Shown piece after piece: positions 15,912-24,316 of a DNA stretch of 46,119 nucleotides (within the stretch, counting starts at the first letter, position 1; every line of letters starts with the position of its first letter). The stretch is from JAXFQS01 sp051892815 (GTDB lineage: Bacteria; Verrucomicrobiota; Kiritimatiellia; RFP12; DVOR01). A program made the position numbers and the translations under genes. The stretch covers positions 1-46,119 of the forward strand of contig JBJFGP010000160.1 in NCBI GenBank assembly GCA_051892815.1, read 5' to 3'. The notes below the pieces were generated by a model that was not told the DNA's origin, made no database searches, and was given only the letters and a program-made list of their open reading frames with translations.

Positions 15912-17530
15912 CCCCATCCCGCTGGAGCCGACGCTTCCTCGCCCTGATGGCCGGCGCCCTCGCGGGGAACTCCGGCGCCATCTGGATTCCCCTCCTGCTG
16001 AGCGTCGCCGCCCTCCTCCGCCCCCGCCTCCGGCAAGGCTGCCACCTTTGGATTGGTCTGCTCGCCGGCCTCCTCTGGCACGCCCGGATTCAATCCGAAC
16101 AAGCCTGGCTCGCCAGCCTTGACGGCATCGAAGTCGACTTCTCCTGCTGGTGCCTGAGCGACTCCGTCTGCCGCGAATACAGGCCCGGACGCCACGCCTG
16201 GGAGTTCGAGCCCCACGACCTGCGCATCGGACCCGAACGCCGCCGTCTCATCCTCCCCGCCAAGACATCCTGGCGCGCCGGCCCAGACCAGAAACACTAC
16301 GCCCCCAAGTGCGGAGACTACTGGCGAGGCAGCGCCAAAATCCGCATCTGGAACGGCCAAACCGTCTTCCTCTCCATCCCCCGAACAGGCGCCTACCCGA
16401 CCCTTCCCCAAACACGCCCCGCCCACATTCCCCTCAAAGTCCGAGCCGCCCTCCTCAGCGCCAAACTCCGCCAACACCTCGCACGCGGACACGAGACAGA
16501 TGCCACCGAACCCCTCGTCGCCGCAATCGTCCTCGGCGCCCGCGGCAACATCCCCAAAGCCACCTACGACACCTTCCGAAAGACCGGCATGGTCCATGTT
16601 TTGGCCGTCTCCGGGCTCCATGTCGGCATCGTCGCCGCACTCCTCTATTGGCTGCTCACACGCCTTCGGACAACCCCGCGAACAGCCAGCCTCCTGAGCA
16701 TCCCGTGCGTCATCGCCTACACCATTCTGACCGGCATCCAGCCCAGCGCCCTGCGCGCCTGCCTGATGGCCTCAATCTACCTCGCCGCCCGCGCCATACG
16801 CCGCCAATGCCGCCTTCCGGACGCACTCCTGATGACCGGAGCAACCGTCTGGATCCTCTGCTGGCCGCTCGCCTGGATACCCGGCTGGCTCCTCTCCTTC
16901 ACCGTCATGGCCGCCCTCTGCTGGCTCTTCCCCCTGCTCCGCAAAGCCTTCGAAACCTGGATCTCAAGAGACCGCCGCTATACCCTCCCGCCACACCTCG
17001 AACTACTGCGCCACTGGTTCAGTTCAGACGAACTCAGAACCGACGAAAATATCCTCCGCGCCCTCGCCCCCAATGCCACCCTCCGCTTCCGCCTGGAACT
17101 AGCCATTCGCCGCATCAGCGCCCGATGGTTCTTCAACGGACTGCTCGTCTCCGTGACCGCCTGGCTCGCCGCGTTCCCCCTCGGGCTGCACTACTTCGGG
17201 CAACTCACCTTCGCAGGAATCCTCGGCAACATAGCCATCGTCACCCTCGCCTCCTGCGTGCTCGCCAGTGGAATCGCAAGCCTCTCCATCGGCTGGATCT
17301 GCCCCCCAATCGGACTCCTTCTAGGCCACCTCGCCAACCACTTCGCAGGGCTGATGCTCACCCTCGCGCAAGCCTGCGAAACAACCGGGCTCTACTTCCA
17401 ACTGACCAAAATCCCCGTTTGGACTACGGTTCTTCTCTACCTTGCCCTTCTGGTCGGTTATTGGCTTCTCTCGCGCTGGACGAAGCAACATGCCGCACCC
17501 GGAGACGGAAACGACGCCAGAGCGCCCTAA
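15899..17530 (+). CDS. comEC: ComEC/Rec2-type DNA uptake channel protein, lacking the C-terminal domain
   Basis: ComEC forms the inner-membrane channel for single-stranded DNA during natural transformation. This 543-residue protein has an N-terminal DUF4131-like region, then the competence domain with the diagnostic HVLAVSGLHVGIVAALLYW segment and about eight to ten membrane helices. The metallo-beta-lactamase domain found at the C-terminus of full-length ComEC is absent. Such short forms are common in several phyla. ATG 15899 overlaps the upstream gene by 13 bases; a longer frame from 15794 would add an unlikely Pro-rich leader. The 3' end overlaps the convergent antiporter gene by 107 bases. 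The entire gene is C-rich on its coding strand. Confidence 0.88.
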   Translation: MEPLTPSRWSRRFLALMAGALAGNSGAIWIPLLLSVAALLRPRLRQGCHLWIGLLAGLLWHARIQSEQAWLASLDGIEVDFSCWCLSDSVCREYRPGRHAWEFEPHDLRIGPERRRLILPAKTSWRAGPDQKHYAPKCGDYWRGSAKIRIWNGQTVFLSIPRTGAYPTLPQTRPAHIPLKVRAALLSAKLRQHLARGHETDATEPLVAAIVLGARGNIPKATYDTFRKTGMVHVLAVSGLHVGIVAALLYWLLTRLRTTPRTASLLSIPCVIAYTILTGIQPSALRACLMASIYLAARAIRRQCRLPDALLMTGATVWILCWPLAWIPGWLLSFTVMAALCWLFPLLRKAFETWISRDRRYTLPPHLELLRHWFSSDELRTDENILRALAPNATLRFRLELAIRRISARWFFNGLLVSVTAWLAAFPLGLHYFGQLTFAGILGNIAIVTLASCVLASGIASLSIGWICPPIGLLLGHLANHFAGLMLTLAQACETTGLYFQLTKIPVWTTVLLYLALLVGYWLLSRWTKQHAAPGDGNDARAP

Positions 17531-19058
17531 GCTTCCTTCCTGCCCCATTGTCGCCCGGCCGATCCCAATCCGGCTCCGCCCCCAACCGTGCCGCCGTCAG
17601 CCGTAAAGCCTCGTCATTCCCCATAACCATTAAACTGTCTCCTGGCAACAACTCCGTATCCCCGTGCGGCACCACAAAGTCCGCCCCGCGCCTGACCAGC
17701 AGCACCAAAGCACCCTTCGGAAGATTCAAAGAGCAAATCGTCCGCGCCCCCGCTGCCTGCCCACCATCGACCTCCGGCAGTACGAACTCCCGCATCTCGT
17801 CCGCCTGCAACTGTCCCGTGTAGTCGAACTCCAGCGGGATGCGAACCTTAGGCTTGAGCGGCAGGTCCAGGTGGAGCCTCCGCGCCAAGGGCATAAGCGT
17901 CTTCCCCTGCAAAATGACCGAAAGCACGACAATCGTGAATACCGTCGTGAAGATCCCCTGCATTTCCGGCCGCGAGTCCCCAAAAGCCACAAGAGGAATC
18001 GTCGCCAGCATAATGGGAGCCCCGCCGCGCAAGCCCACCCATGAGACGAACAGGCGCTCGCGCCAGGTGTAGCTCCTGCCCAACAGGCAGAGATGCACCG
18101 CGGCAGGTCTTGAGACAAACATCAGGAAGAGTGCGATGGGCAAAGCGATATGCCAAGTCTCCAGCAGCTGCTTAGGCGTGACGAGCGCGCCAAGCACCGT
18201 AAAGAGCAGCACCTGCATCAGCCAGGCCATCGCGTCGTGGAACCTCCCGAAGCTGTTCTTGTAGATGAACCGCGAGTTTCCCATCACCAGACCGGCCACA
18301 TAGACGGCCATGAAGCCGTTTCCTCCAAAGGCTTCCGCCGCCGCGTAGATGAGCAGCACCGTGCCGATTCCGGTGACATAGTAGAGCCCGTCGTAGTCGT
18401 AGTCGATGCGGTTGACGACCCAAATAGCCGCGGCCGCAAGCAAGGCACCCACCGCCGTGCCGACGCCCATGGCCAGGCAGAAGGAGGGGAGTATCTCCCA
18501 GTAGCCCGAAGCGGCAGGTGCGCGTAGCATTCCGACCAGGAATAGGGTCAGGAAGGCGGCCATCGGGTCGTTCGAGCCGGACTCAAATTCGAGGAGGTTT
18601 TTCAGGCGGCTTTTGATGCTGACGCCAGAACCTCTGAGGATTGAGAATACGGCTGCGGCGTCGGTGGAGGAGACTATGGCGCCGACGAGAAAGCAGTCGG
18701 CGAAGGAGTCGTTCCGCTTGAGCGACCAGACGAAGAGGCCGGTAAAGAGGGCGGTCAGGAGCACGCCGACGGAGGAGAGGTAGAGTCCTCTTCCCAGGAC
18801 CGGCAGAATGGAACGCCACCGTGAATCGAAGCCTCCCGAAAAGAGGATGAAGGCCATCGCGACGGTGCCGAGGATGTTAGCAAATCCGCTTGTCAGAATC
18901 AAGGGGGAATTGCCGGGCAGGCTGCGCGCGAGCATGCCGACTCCGAGGAAGAGGAGCAGGACGGGGAGATTCAACCAGCCGGCCAGTTTGCTGGAGAAGG
19001 CGGCGACGAGGACAATGCCACCGAAGGCGGCGAGGGTAATCAGAAATACGGGGGACAT
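17424..19058 (-). CDS. K+(Na+)/H+ antiporter, CPA1 family, NhaP2-like
   Basis: A 544-residue monovalent cation/proton antiporter of the inner membrane. The first 390 residues contain about twelve membrane helices with the CPA signature GAIVSSTDAAAVFSIL; a cytoplasmic RCK_C domain follows (KGALVLLVRRGADFVVPHGD, LLPGDSLMVMGNDEAL), as in NhaP2/CvrA potassium antiporters. A basic tail of about 50 residues extends past it. The start ATG at 19058 lies four bases beyond the stop of the upstream nuclease gene, so they form an operon. The tail overlaps comEC on the opposite strand. Skew changes inside the gene: 17581-17640 has 24 C and 9 G on the + strand, 18721-18780 has 12 C and 27 G. Confidence 0.88.
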   Translation of the reverse strand: MSPVFLITLAAFGGIVLVAAFSSKLAGWLNLPVLLLFLGVGMLARSLPGNSPLILTSGFANILGTVAMAFILFSGGFDSRWRSILPVLGRGLYLSSVGVLLTALFTGLFVWSLKRNDSFADCFLVGAIVSSTDAAAVFSILRGSGVSIKSRLKNLLEFESGSNDPMAAFLTLFLVGMLRAPAASGYWEILPSFCLAMGVGTAVGALLAAAAIWVVNRIDYDYDGLYYVTGIGTVLLIYAAAEAFGGNGFMAVYVAGLVMGNSRFIYKNSFGRFHDAMAWLMQVLLFTVLGALVTPKQLLETWHIALPIALFLMFVSRPAAVHLCLLGRSYTWRERLFVSWVGLRGGAPIMLATIPLVAFGDSRPEMQGIFTTVFTIVVLSVILQGKTLMPLARRLHLDLPLKPKVRIPLEFDYTGQLQADEMREFVLPEVDGGQAAGARTICSLNLPKGALVLLVRRGADFVVPHGDTELLPGDSLMVMGNDEALRLTAARLGAEPDWDRPGDNGAGRKLRALWRRFRLRVRHVASSSAREANNRPEGQGREEP

Positions 19059-19062
19059 TTGG

Positions 19063-20466
19063 CTAGAGGTTGCGGAAGATTTGACCGGGGGCCGGGGCGA
19101 AGGGATTGGCTGCACCGTGGCGTCTGAGCAGGTCGACCATGGCGGCGGTCTTGTCCGGTTCGCCATGGATGGCGAAGGCGTGGCGGAGGGCGGGGCCGTT
19201 CAATTTGTCGAACCAGTTCATCAGGGCTGTTCGGTCGGCATGTGCGGAAAGGGCGTTGATGGTGTGTACGCGGGCTTCGAGGGGATAGGCGTCGCCGAGG
19301 ATGTTGACGGGTGTCTTGTGCTCGACGAGGCGGCGGCCTAGGGTGTTCTCGGCCTGGTAGCCGACGATGAGGACGATGTTTCTGGGGTTGGTGATGTTGT
19401 TGATGAGGTGATGGAGGATGCGTCCGCCTTCGCACATGCCGGAGGCGGAAATGATGATGAGGGGCCCTGGGCGCTTGGCGAGGGCTTTGGAGTCTTCGAC
19501 GCTTTCGGTGAATTCGAGGCCCGGGAGGCGGAAGGGGTCGTAGCCTTGGCGGAGGATGTCGGAGGCCGCTTCGTCGTAGCATTCGCGGTGATGGGCGTAG
19601 ATTCGGGTTGCCGCGAGGGAGAGTGGGCTGTCGACGACGACGGGGGTCAGCGGTATGCGTTTTTCGCGGAGGAGTTCGCCAAGGTAGTAGAGGATTTGCT
19701 GGGTTCTGCCGACGCTGAAGGCGGGGATGACGAGGCGGGAGCGCTGCTGGTGAATGTCTTCGACGAAGCCTTTGAGGCGGCCTTTGACATCGGCGAGCGG
19801 GGGGTGGTCCCGGTCGGCGTAGGTGCTCTCGATGAGGAGCACGTCGGGGGTGTCGGGAATGTCGTAGTCGCGGAGGATGGGCTGGTTGGGCTGGCCGAGG
19901 TCGCCGGTGAAGACGAGGCGGCGGTCGCGGGTTCCGGGGGTGGTGGCGATGAGTTCGGTGATGGCGGATCCGAGGATATGTCCGGCGTTGTGGAAGAGTC
20001 CGACGAGGCCGTCTGCGAGTTCGAAGGCGCGCTGTTTGGGTACGGGTTCGAAGAGGGAGAGGGTGCGGGCGACATCCTCTTCGGTGTAGAGCGGTTCGAA
20101 GAGGTTTTTGCCCTGGGCCTGGCGTTTGCGGTTGACGATTTCGAGTTCGGCGAGCTGGAGGTGGGCGGAGTCTCGGAGCATCACTTTGCAGAGGTCTGCG
20201 GTGGCTTCGGTGGTGTAGATTCGTCCGCGGAATCCGCCGCGCACGAGGGAGGGAATGTTGCCGCTGTGGTCGATGTGGGCGTGGGAGAGGATGACGGCGT
20301 CGATGGTCTTGGGGTCGAGGCCCAGGCGGCGGTTGCGCTCGAAGGCTTCCTTGCGGTGTCCCTGGAAGAGGCCGCAGTCCAGAAGTATCCGTTTGCCTTT
20401 GACTTCGACCAGATGCATCGATCCGGTGGTGGTCTGGGCGGCTCCGAGAAAGGTCAGATTGAACAT
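19063..20466 (-). CDS. Beta-CASP metallo-beta-lactamase-fold RNase
   Basis: A 467-residue cytoplasmic RNA nuclease of the CPSF73-like type. Zinc ligands appear as HAHIDH (His62, His64, Asp66, His67), then FTGDLG and LLIESTYADRDHP; the beta-CASP part includes IIISASGMCEGGRILHHL and the C-terminal ALSAHADRTAL. It probably processes or degrades RNA by a two-metal mechanism. ATG 20466 is fixed by GGAGG five bases upstream and by the conserved MFNLTFLGAAQTTTGS start; a longer frame would cross the promoter. It is the first gene of a two-gene operon with the antiporter. Confidence 0.9.
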   Translation of the reverse strand: MFNLTFLGAAQTTTGSMHLVEVKGKRILLDCGLFQGHRKEAFERNRRLGLDPKTIDAVILSHAHIDHSGNIPSLVRGGFRGRIYTTEATADLCKVMLRDSAHLQLAELEIVNRKRQAQGKNLFEPLYTEEDVARTLSLFEPVPKQRAFELADGLVGLFHNAGHILGSAITELIATTPGTRDRRLVFTGDLGQPNQPILRDYDIPDTPDVLLIESTYADRDHPPLADVKGRLKGFVEDIHQQRSRLVIPAFSVGRTQQILYYLGELLREKRIPLTPVVVDSPLSLAATRIYAHHRECYDEAASDILRQGYDPFRLPGLEFTESVEDSKALAKRPGPLIIISASGMCEGGRILHHLINNITNPRNIVLIVGYQAENTLGRRLVEHKTPVNILGDAYPLEARVHTINALSAHADRTALMNWFDKLNGPALRHAFAIHGEPDKTAAMVDLLRRHGAANPFAPAPGQIFRNL

Positions 20467-20514
20467 AATTTCCTCCTTCGGTCTGGTGGCGGGACGATTC
20501 CTTCCACTGCCCGA

Positions 20515-20543
20515 AGTGTAGCAGTTTTCGCGCCCGAAATCAA
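20515..20543 (-). promoter_or_regulatory. Promoter of the beta-CASP nuclease operon
   Basis: On the minus strand TTGATT (20543-20538), 17 bases ending in TGC, TACACT (20520-20515). Confidence 0.65.
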
Positions 20544-20586
20544 CCCCGATGTGCCCGCGCGGGGGGAGGAAGATCGGACGCGGAAA

Positions 20587-20688
20587 GGTTGGCACGAATG
20601 GGGACGGAAGGTTGCCACCTCCGGGGGCGTCTGGTAGGCAGGGAGGGATGCCAAAGGTGCCTACCTGCCGAGGCGGCGGGTAGGCAGG
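20587..20688. repeat. 23-bp-period motif array 9 (5 units)
   Basis: Motifs start at 20587 (GGTTGGCACG), 20610 (GGTTGCCACC), 20633 (GGTAGGCAGG), 20656 (GGTGCCTACC) and 20679 (GGTAGGCAGG), exactly 23 bp apart, in the divergent region between the nuclease and rhamnosidase promoters. Both orientations of the motif alternate. The + strand changes from G-rich to C-rich directly after the array. Confidence 0.92.
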
Positions 20689-20694
20689 TTTTCG

Positions 20695-20723
20695 TTGCGC
20701 CGGCGCGGCGGAAGTGGTAGACT
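20695..20723 (+). promoter_or_regulatory. Promoter of the GH106 gene
   Basis: TTGCGC (20695-20700), 17 bases ending in TGG, TAGACT (20718-20723), starting seven bases after the last motif of array 9. Confidence 0.6.
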
Positions 20724-20765
20724 GGCAAAGTCCGTTTCCTGCCGCGCCCTCGCTGGAGCCGTCCG

Positions 20766-23177
20766 ATGAAAAACCTCTTGCTCGCCCTGATTCCCCTCTC
20801 CCTCCTGGCATCCCCCGAACCGACCCCGGCCGACCGATTCCGCCATCCGCCGAGCGAGGCGCACGCGGGCGTTTGGTGGCATTGGATGGGGGCGAACGTG
20901 ACCCGGGAAGGCATCGAAAAGGATCTCGAATATTTCCGCCAGATGGGCATCACCAGCGCCACCATTTTCGGACTTTCCGACTCCTGCACCCCATGGGCGT
21001 ACGACATACCCAATCCGCCCGGCGGGCCCTTGACCGCCTACACCCCCAAGTGGTGGGAGTTCGTCCGCCTCGCCGCCGAAAAAGGCCGCGCCCTGGGCAT
21101 CGACATCGGCGTGCACAACTGCCCCGGCTACACCACCGCAGGCGGTCCCTGGGTCACCCCGCAAGAGGCGATGCGCGAACTCTGCTTCTCGAAAACCGCC
21201 TTCGCCTCTACCGGCGGCCTCGCCCGCGTCCCGCTCCCCCTCCCGCGCCCATCCTCCGCGCCGCGCGCCCCCTATCCCGTCCACAACCCCGAGACCGGAC
21301 GCATCGAGAAACCCGCCTGCCCCAGCCGCACCAACGACCTCCAATTCGTCACCCTCCTCGCCTTTCCCGCACGCAACCCGACCCCGCAGAGCGTCCAGGC
21401 AATCCCACACGCCTACGACCTCCAAACCCAACACGCCACGGTTGCACTTCCCCCCGGAGATTGGAACCTTCTGCTGGTCCTGCATATCCCCACCGGCTCC
21501 TTCACCCAGCCAAACCAATGGCGCGCCTTCGGACTCGAATGCGACAAAATGAGCCAATCCGCCGTCCTCCACCATCTCGACCACCTCCTGCGCAGTATGA
21601 AGGCCGCACTCGGCAATCTCGTCGGCGACGGACTCAACCACATCCTTATCGACAGCTACGAGGCAGGCCCTCAAAACTGGACGCCCCTCATGCCCGAAGA
21701 ATTCCGCCGCCTGCGCGGCTACGACCTCATCCCCTGGCTGCCCGCCCTCGCCGGATTCGACCTCGGCACAAAAGAAGAGATGGCAACCTTCCACCGCGAC
21801 TTCGACCGCACCATCCGAGACCTCTTCAGAGACCGATTCTACCGGACCGTCGCCGAGAAACTCCACCAGGAAGGCCTTCAACTCGCCTGCGAACCCTACA
21901 CCGGACCATTCCAGACCGAAGAACTCATCCCCTTCATCGATAGGCCCATGACCGAGTTCTGGAGCCATACCAATGCCCTCACGAGAGCCCCAGGAAAACT
22001 CAACTGGAATACCGCCAAAACCATCGAAGCCGAAGCCTTCACCGCCGCCCCCGAAAACGCCCGCTGGGACGAAACCCCTTGGAGCCTCAAGGCCTCTGGA
22101 GATGCACAATTCGCCCGCGGAGTCTCCCGCCTCATACTCCATTCCAACCCACTCCAGCCCTGGCCCGAACACATCCTTCCGGGCATTTCCATGGGACGAT
22201 GGGGCACCCACTTCGGACGCACCCAGACCTGGTCCAAGCACGCCAAAGCCTGGTTCGATTACCTCGCCCGCTGCCAATCCCTGCTCCAATGGGGCGCCGA
22301 AGCCGACAACCCGCCCTGCTCCTCCCAACCGTGGAATACCCCCCTTGGAATCCGCACGCGGACCAACTCGCTCTACACCGTCTGCTTCCTTTCCAACGGC
22401 TCCGACAAGCCCCTCCAAACCACCCTCAAGATTCCCTCCAACCAAGCAGTCGACTGGTTCGAGCCCGTCGGCGGCACCATTCGCAAAGCACGCCCCGCCC
22501 CTGACGGTTGGCTGACCATAAGCCTCTTCCCGCGCCAGAGCGGCTTCATCGTCTACGGCCCCGACAGCCACGCCGATGCGAACCTCTCGCCCCTTGGCGC
22601 GGAAACCAGCCGCCCCCCGATTGACGTGAGAGGGCCCTGGCAAATCACCTTCCAAAGCCCCCTCCACGAGCCCACCTCCCGCAGCGGCGGGCTCTTTGAC
22701 TGGACTACCTCAGAAAGCCCCGAAATCCGCTACTTCAGCGGCACCGCCCGTTACCAGACTGCCTTCGACTACCCCGAAGAGCCGGATGCCAGCGAACACT
22801 GGATCAGCCTTGGAAACATCTCCGGACATACCGCCGCCGTCACCCTCAACGGCACCTTCTGCGGCATCGTCTGGTGTGCTCCTTGGCGCGTCGCAATCCC
22901 CAACGGCGCACTCAAGAAGGGGGGCAACAAACTCGTCGTTGAATACGCCAATGTCTGGGCGAACCGGCTTATCGGCGACACGCTCGAACCCGAAGATTGC
23001 CAGTGGATTCAAGCGCCCTATTCCGGCGGATTCTATCTAGCCCGCTTCCCCGACTGGTTCGTCAACGGCACCCCGCGTCCTTCGCAGGGTCGGCGCTGTT
23101 TCACGACCTGGAACTACTTCACTTCCAAGAGCCCGCTCGTGCCGTCTGGTCTCATTGGTCCGGTCCGGATCGAGTGA
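20766..23177 (+). CDS. Secreted alpha-L-rhamnosidase-like protein, GH106
   Basis: Removes terminal alpha-L-rhamnose from plant or bacterial glycans. The 803-residue protein has a signal peptide (MKNLLLALIPLSLLASP) and the GH106 opening signature AGVWWHWMGANVTREGIEKDLEYFRQMG, written here as AGVWWHWMGANVT followed by GIEKDLEYF. IGVHNCPGYTTAGGPWVTP and the region LIDSYEAGPQNW with a likely catalytic Glu follow. The last 180 residues form beta-sandwich domains (LNGTFCGIVWCAPW). It has its own promoter and stands alone between the divergent nuclease operon and nadD. The whole gene is C-rich. Confidence 0.85.
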   Translation: MKNLLLALIPLSLLASPEPTPADRFRHPPSEAHAGVWWHWMGANVTREGIEKDLEYFRQMGITSATIFGLSDSCTPWAYDIPNPPGGPLTAYTPKWWEFVRLAAEKGRALGIDIGVHNCPGYTTAGGPWVTPQEAMRELCFSKTAFASTGGLARVPLPLPRPSSAPRAPYPVHNPETGRIEKPACPSRTNDLQFVTLLAFPARNPTPQSVQAIPHAYDLQTQHATVALPPGDWNLLLVLHIPTGSFTQPNQWRAFGLECDKMSQSAVLHHLDHLLRSMKAALGNLVGDGLNHILIDSYEAGPQNWTPLMPEEFRRLRGYDLIPWLPALAGFDLGTKEEMATFHRDFDRTIRDLFRDRFYRTVAEKLHQEGLQLACEPYTGPFQTEELIPFIDRPMTEFWSHTNALTRAPGKLNWNTAKTIEAEAFTAAPENARWDETPWSLKASGDAQFARGVSRLILHSNPLQPWPEHILPGISMGRWGTHFGRTQTWSKHAKAWFDYLARCQSLLQWGAEADNPPCSSQPWNTPLGIRTRTNSLYTVCFLSNGSDKPLQTTLKIPSNQAVDWFEPVGGTIRKARPAPDGWLTISLFPRQSGFIVYGPDSHADANLSPLGAETSRPPIDVRGPWQITFQSPLHEPTSRSGGLFDWTTSESPEIRYFSGTARYQTAFDYPEEPDASEHWISLGNISGHTAAVTLNGTFCGIVWCAPWRVAIPNGALKKGGNKLVVEYANVWANRLIGDTLEPEDCQWIQAPYSGGFYLARFPDWFVNGTPRPSQGRRCFTTWNYFTSKSPLVPSGLIGPVRIE

Positions 23178-23220
23178 ACCCGCCGGGGAAGAATCTGCGC
23201 TTTCCCCCTTTCCGGAAATA

Positions 23221-23229
23221 TGGTAGAAT
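23221..23229 (+). promoter_or_regulatory. Extended -10 promoter of the nadD operon
   Basis: TGG directly followed by TAGAAT (23224-23229); no good -35 at 17 bases. The start would be near 23236, three bases before ATG 23239, implying a leaderless transcript. Confidence 0.5.
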
Positions 23230-23238
23230 GGCTCGCAA

Positions 23239-23757
23239 ATGAACATTGGACTACTAGGAGGTTCTTTCGACCCGGCGCACCGAGGGCATCTGCTGATGGC
23301 GGAGGAGTCCTTGCTTCGTTGCGGGCTGGACGAGGTTTGGTTTGTCCCCTGCGCCCACCAACCGCTCAAGCCGAATGGTCCACACCATACGCCCGAAAGC
23401 CGCCTGGAAAGCATCCGCAAACTCATCAAGGGCAATCCCAAACTCAAACTCAGTCTCATCGACTGGAACCGCCAAGGCCCGTGCTACACGGTCGACTGGC
23501 TTTCGGAGCTGGTGCAAAGCCGCCCCGGCGACCGGTTCTACTTTATTCTCGGGATGGATTCCGTGCGCGATTTGCCCAAATGGAAAGACCCCGGGCGCAT
23601 CTTCTCGCTTGCACGCCCCATCCTCTTTGAGCGCCCAGGTTTTGAGCATCCGGAGTCAATGCCCTACTTCACTCATTCCCCCATCATCCTGCCGGCGGTG
23701 TCCAGCCTCAGTTCCACGCAAATCCGCCGGCAGGCCCAACAGGAGACAACCCAATGA
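23239..23757 (+). CDS. nadD: Nicotinate-nucleotide adenylyltransferase
   Basis: Makes deamido-NAD from nicotinate mononucleotide and ATP in NAD synthesis. The nucleotidyltransferase motif GGSFDPAHRGH is at residues 7-17, and the second motif appears as SSLSSTQIRR near the end. At 172 residues it is shorter than the usual 190-215; the loss is at the extreme C-terminus after the catalytic motif. It heads a tightly packed run with rsfS, ispH, deoA and rnc. The stop codon overlaps the rsfS start by four bases. The predicted promoter lies so close that translation probably starts on a leaderless message. Confidence 0.92.
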   Translation: MNIGLLGGSFDPAHRGHLLMAEESLLRCGLDEVWFVPCAHQPLKPNGPHHTPESRLESIRKLIKGNPKLKLSLIDWNRQGPCYTVDWLSELVQSRPGDRFYFILGMDSVRDLPKWKDPGRIFSLARPILFERPGFEHPESMPYFTHSPIILPAVSSLSSTQIRRQAQQETTQ

Positions 23758-24311
23758 CAGCCGAAGAACTAGCCCGCGCCATCGCCTCCGCCCTTGAAGA
23801 GAAGGGCGGGGTGGACATCAAGGTCATCGATTTGCGCGGCGCCTCGCCCATCACCGACTACTGTGTCATCGCCACCGGCACTTCCGCCCCGAACCTCAAG
23901 GCGCTCGCGACGCAGACCGCCAACACCGTCCGCCAGTGCGGCAGCCAGATTCACCGCACCAACGGCGATTCCGAGAGCGGATGGCTGGTCATCGACTGCT
24001 TCGATGTCATCGTCCACGTCTTCACCGCCGAGGCCCGGACCTACTACGCCATCGAACGCCTCTGGGACAAGGCGCGCCAACTGGCCGCCGCACCGCTCGA
24101 AGACGCCCCCGGCAAACCCGCCGCCCCGGCGCCGGCCGCGACCGAACCCGAAAGCCCCACGGCGCGCGCCGACCTTCTTATCAACCTCCAGATCTCAGGC
24201 GTTGCTTTGTCCGAGACCGATCGCAAGCTAATCACAGAGGGCATTCCTGTCAACCAGTGGCCCGAAGAGCTGCGTACCAAAGCCCGCCCCTTTTTGCACA
24301 CCATCCGCTGA
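23754..24311 (+). CDS. rsfS: Ribosomal silencing factor RsfS with C-terminal extension
   Basis: RsfS binds ribosomal protein L14 and blocks subunit joining when nutrients are scarce. The first 115 residues are a full Iojap/RsfS domain (VIDLRGASPITDYCVIATG, SGWLVIDCFDVIVHVFT, YYAIERLWDKA). An Ala/Pro/Glu-rich linker (about residues 120-140) and 45 further residues of unknown fold follow, which ordinary RsfS proteins of about 105-120 residues lack. Pairing with nadD is a widely conserved arrangement. The start overlaps nadD by ATGA. Confidence 0.9.
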   Translation: MTAEELARAIASALEEKGGVDIKVIDLRGASPITDYCVIATGTSAPNLKALATQTANTVRQCGSQIHRTNGDSESGWLVIDCFDVIVHVFTAEARTYYAIERLWDKARQLAAAPLEDAPGKPAAPAPAATEPESPTARADLLINLQISGVALSETDRKLITEGIPVNQWPEELRTKARPFLHTIR

Positions 24312-24316
24312 GCCCC

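Noticed and set aside
20587..20688. The regular arrays might be CRISPR.
   Set aside because: The repeated part is only 10 bases and highly degenerate, the intervening 13 bases are too short and low in complexity for spacers, and no cas gene is present.
23331..23386. A possible array in nadD at the 23340 G-to-C switch (CCCACCAACC at 23354, GGTCCACACC at 23377).
   Set aside because: Only two convincing copies, with poor in-register neighbours; mentioned only as a weak candidate and not listed as a feature.
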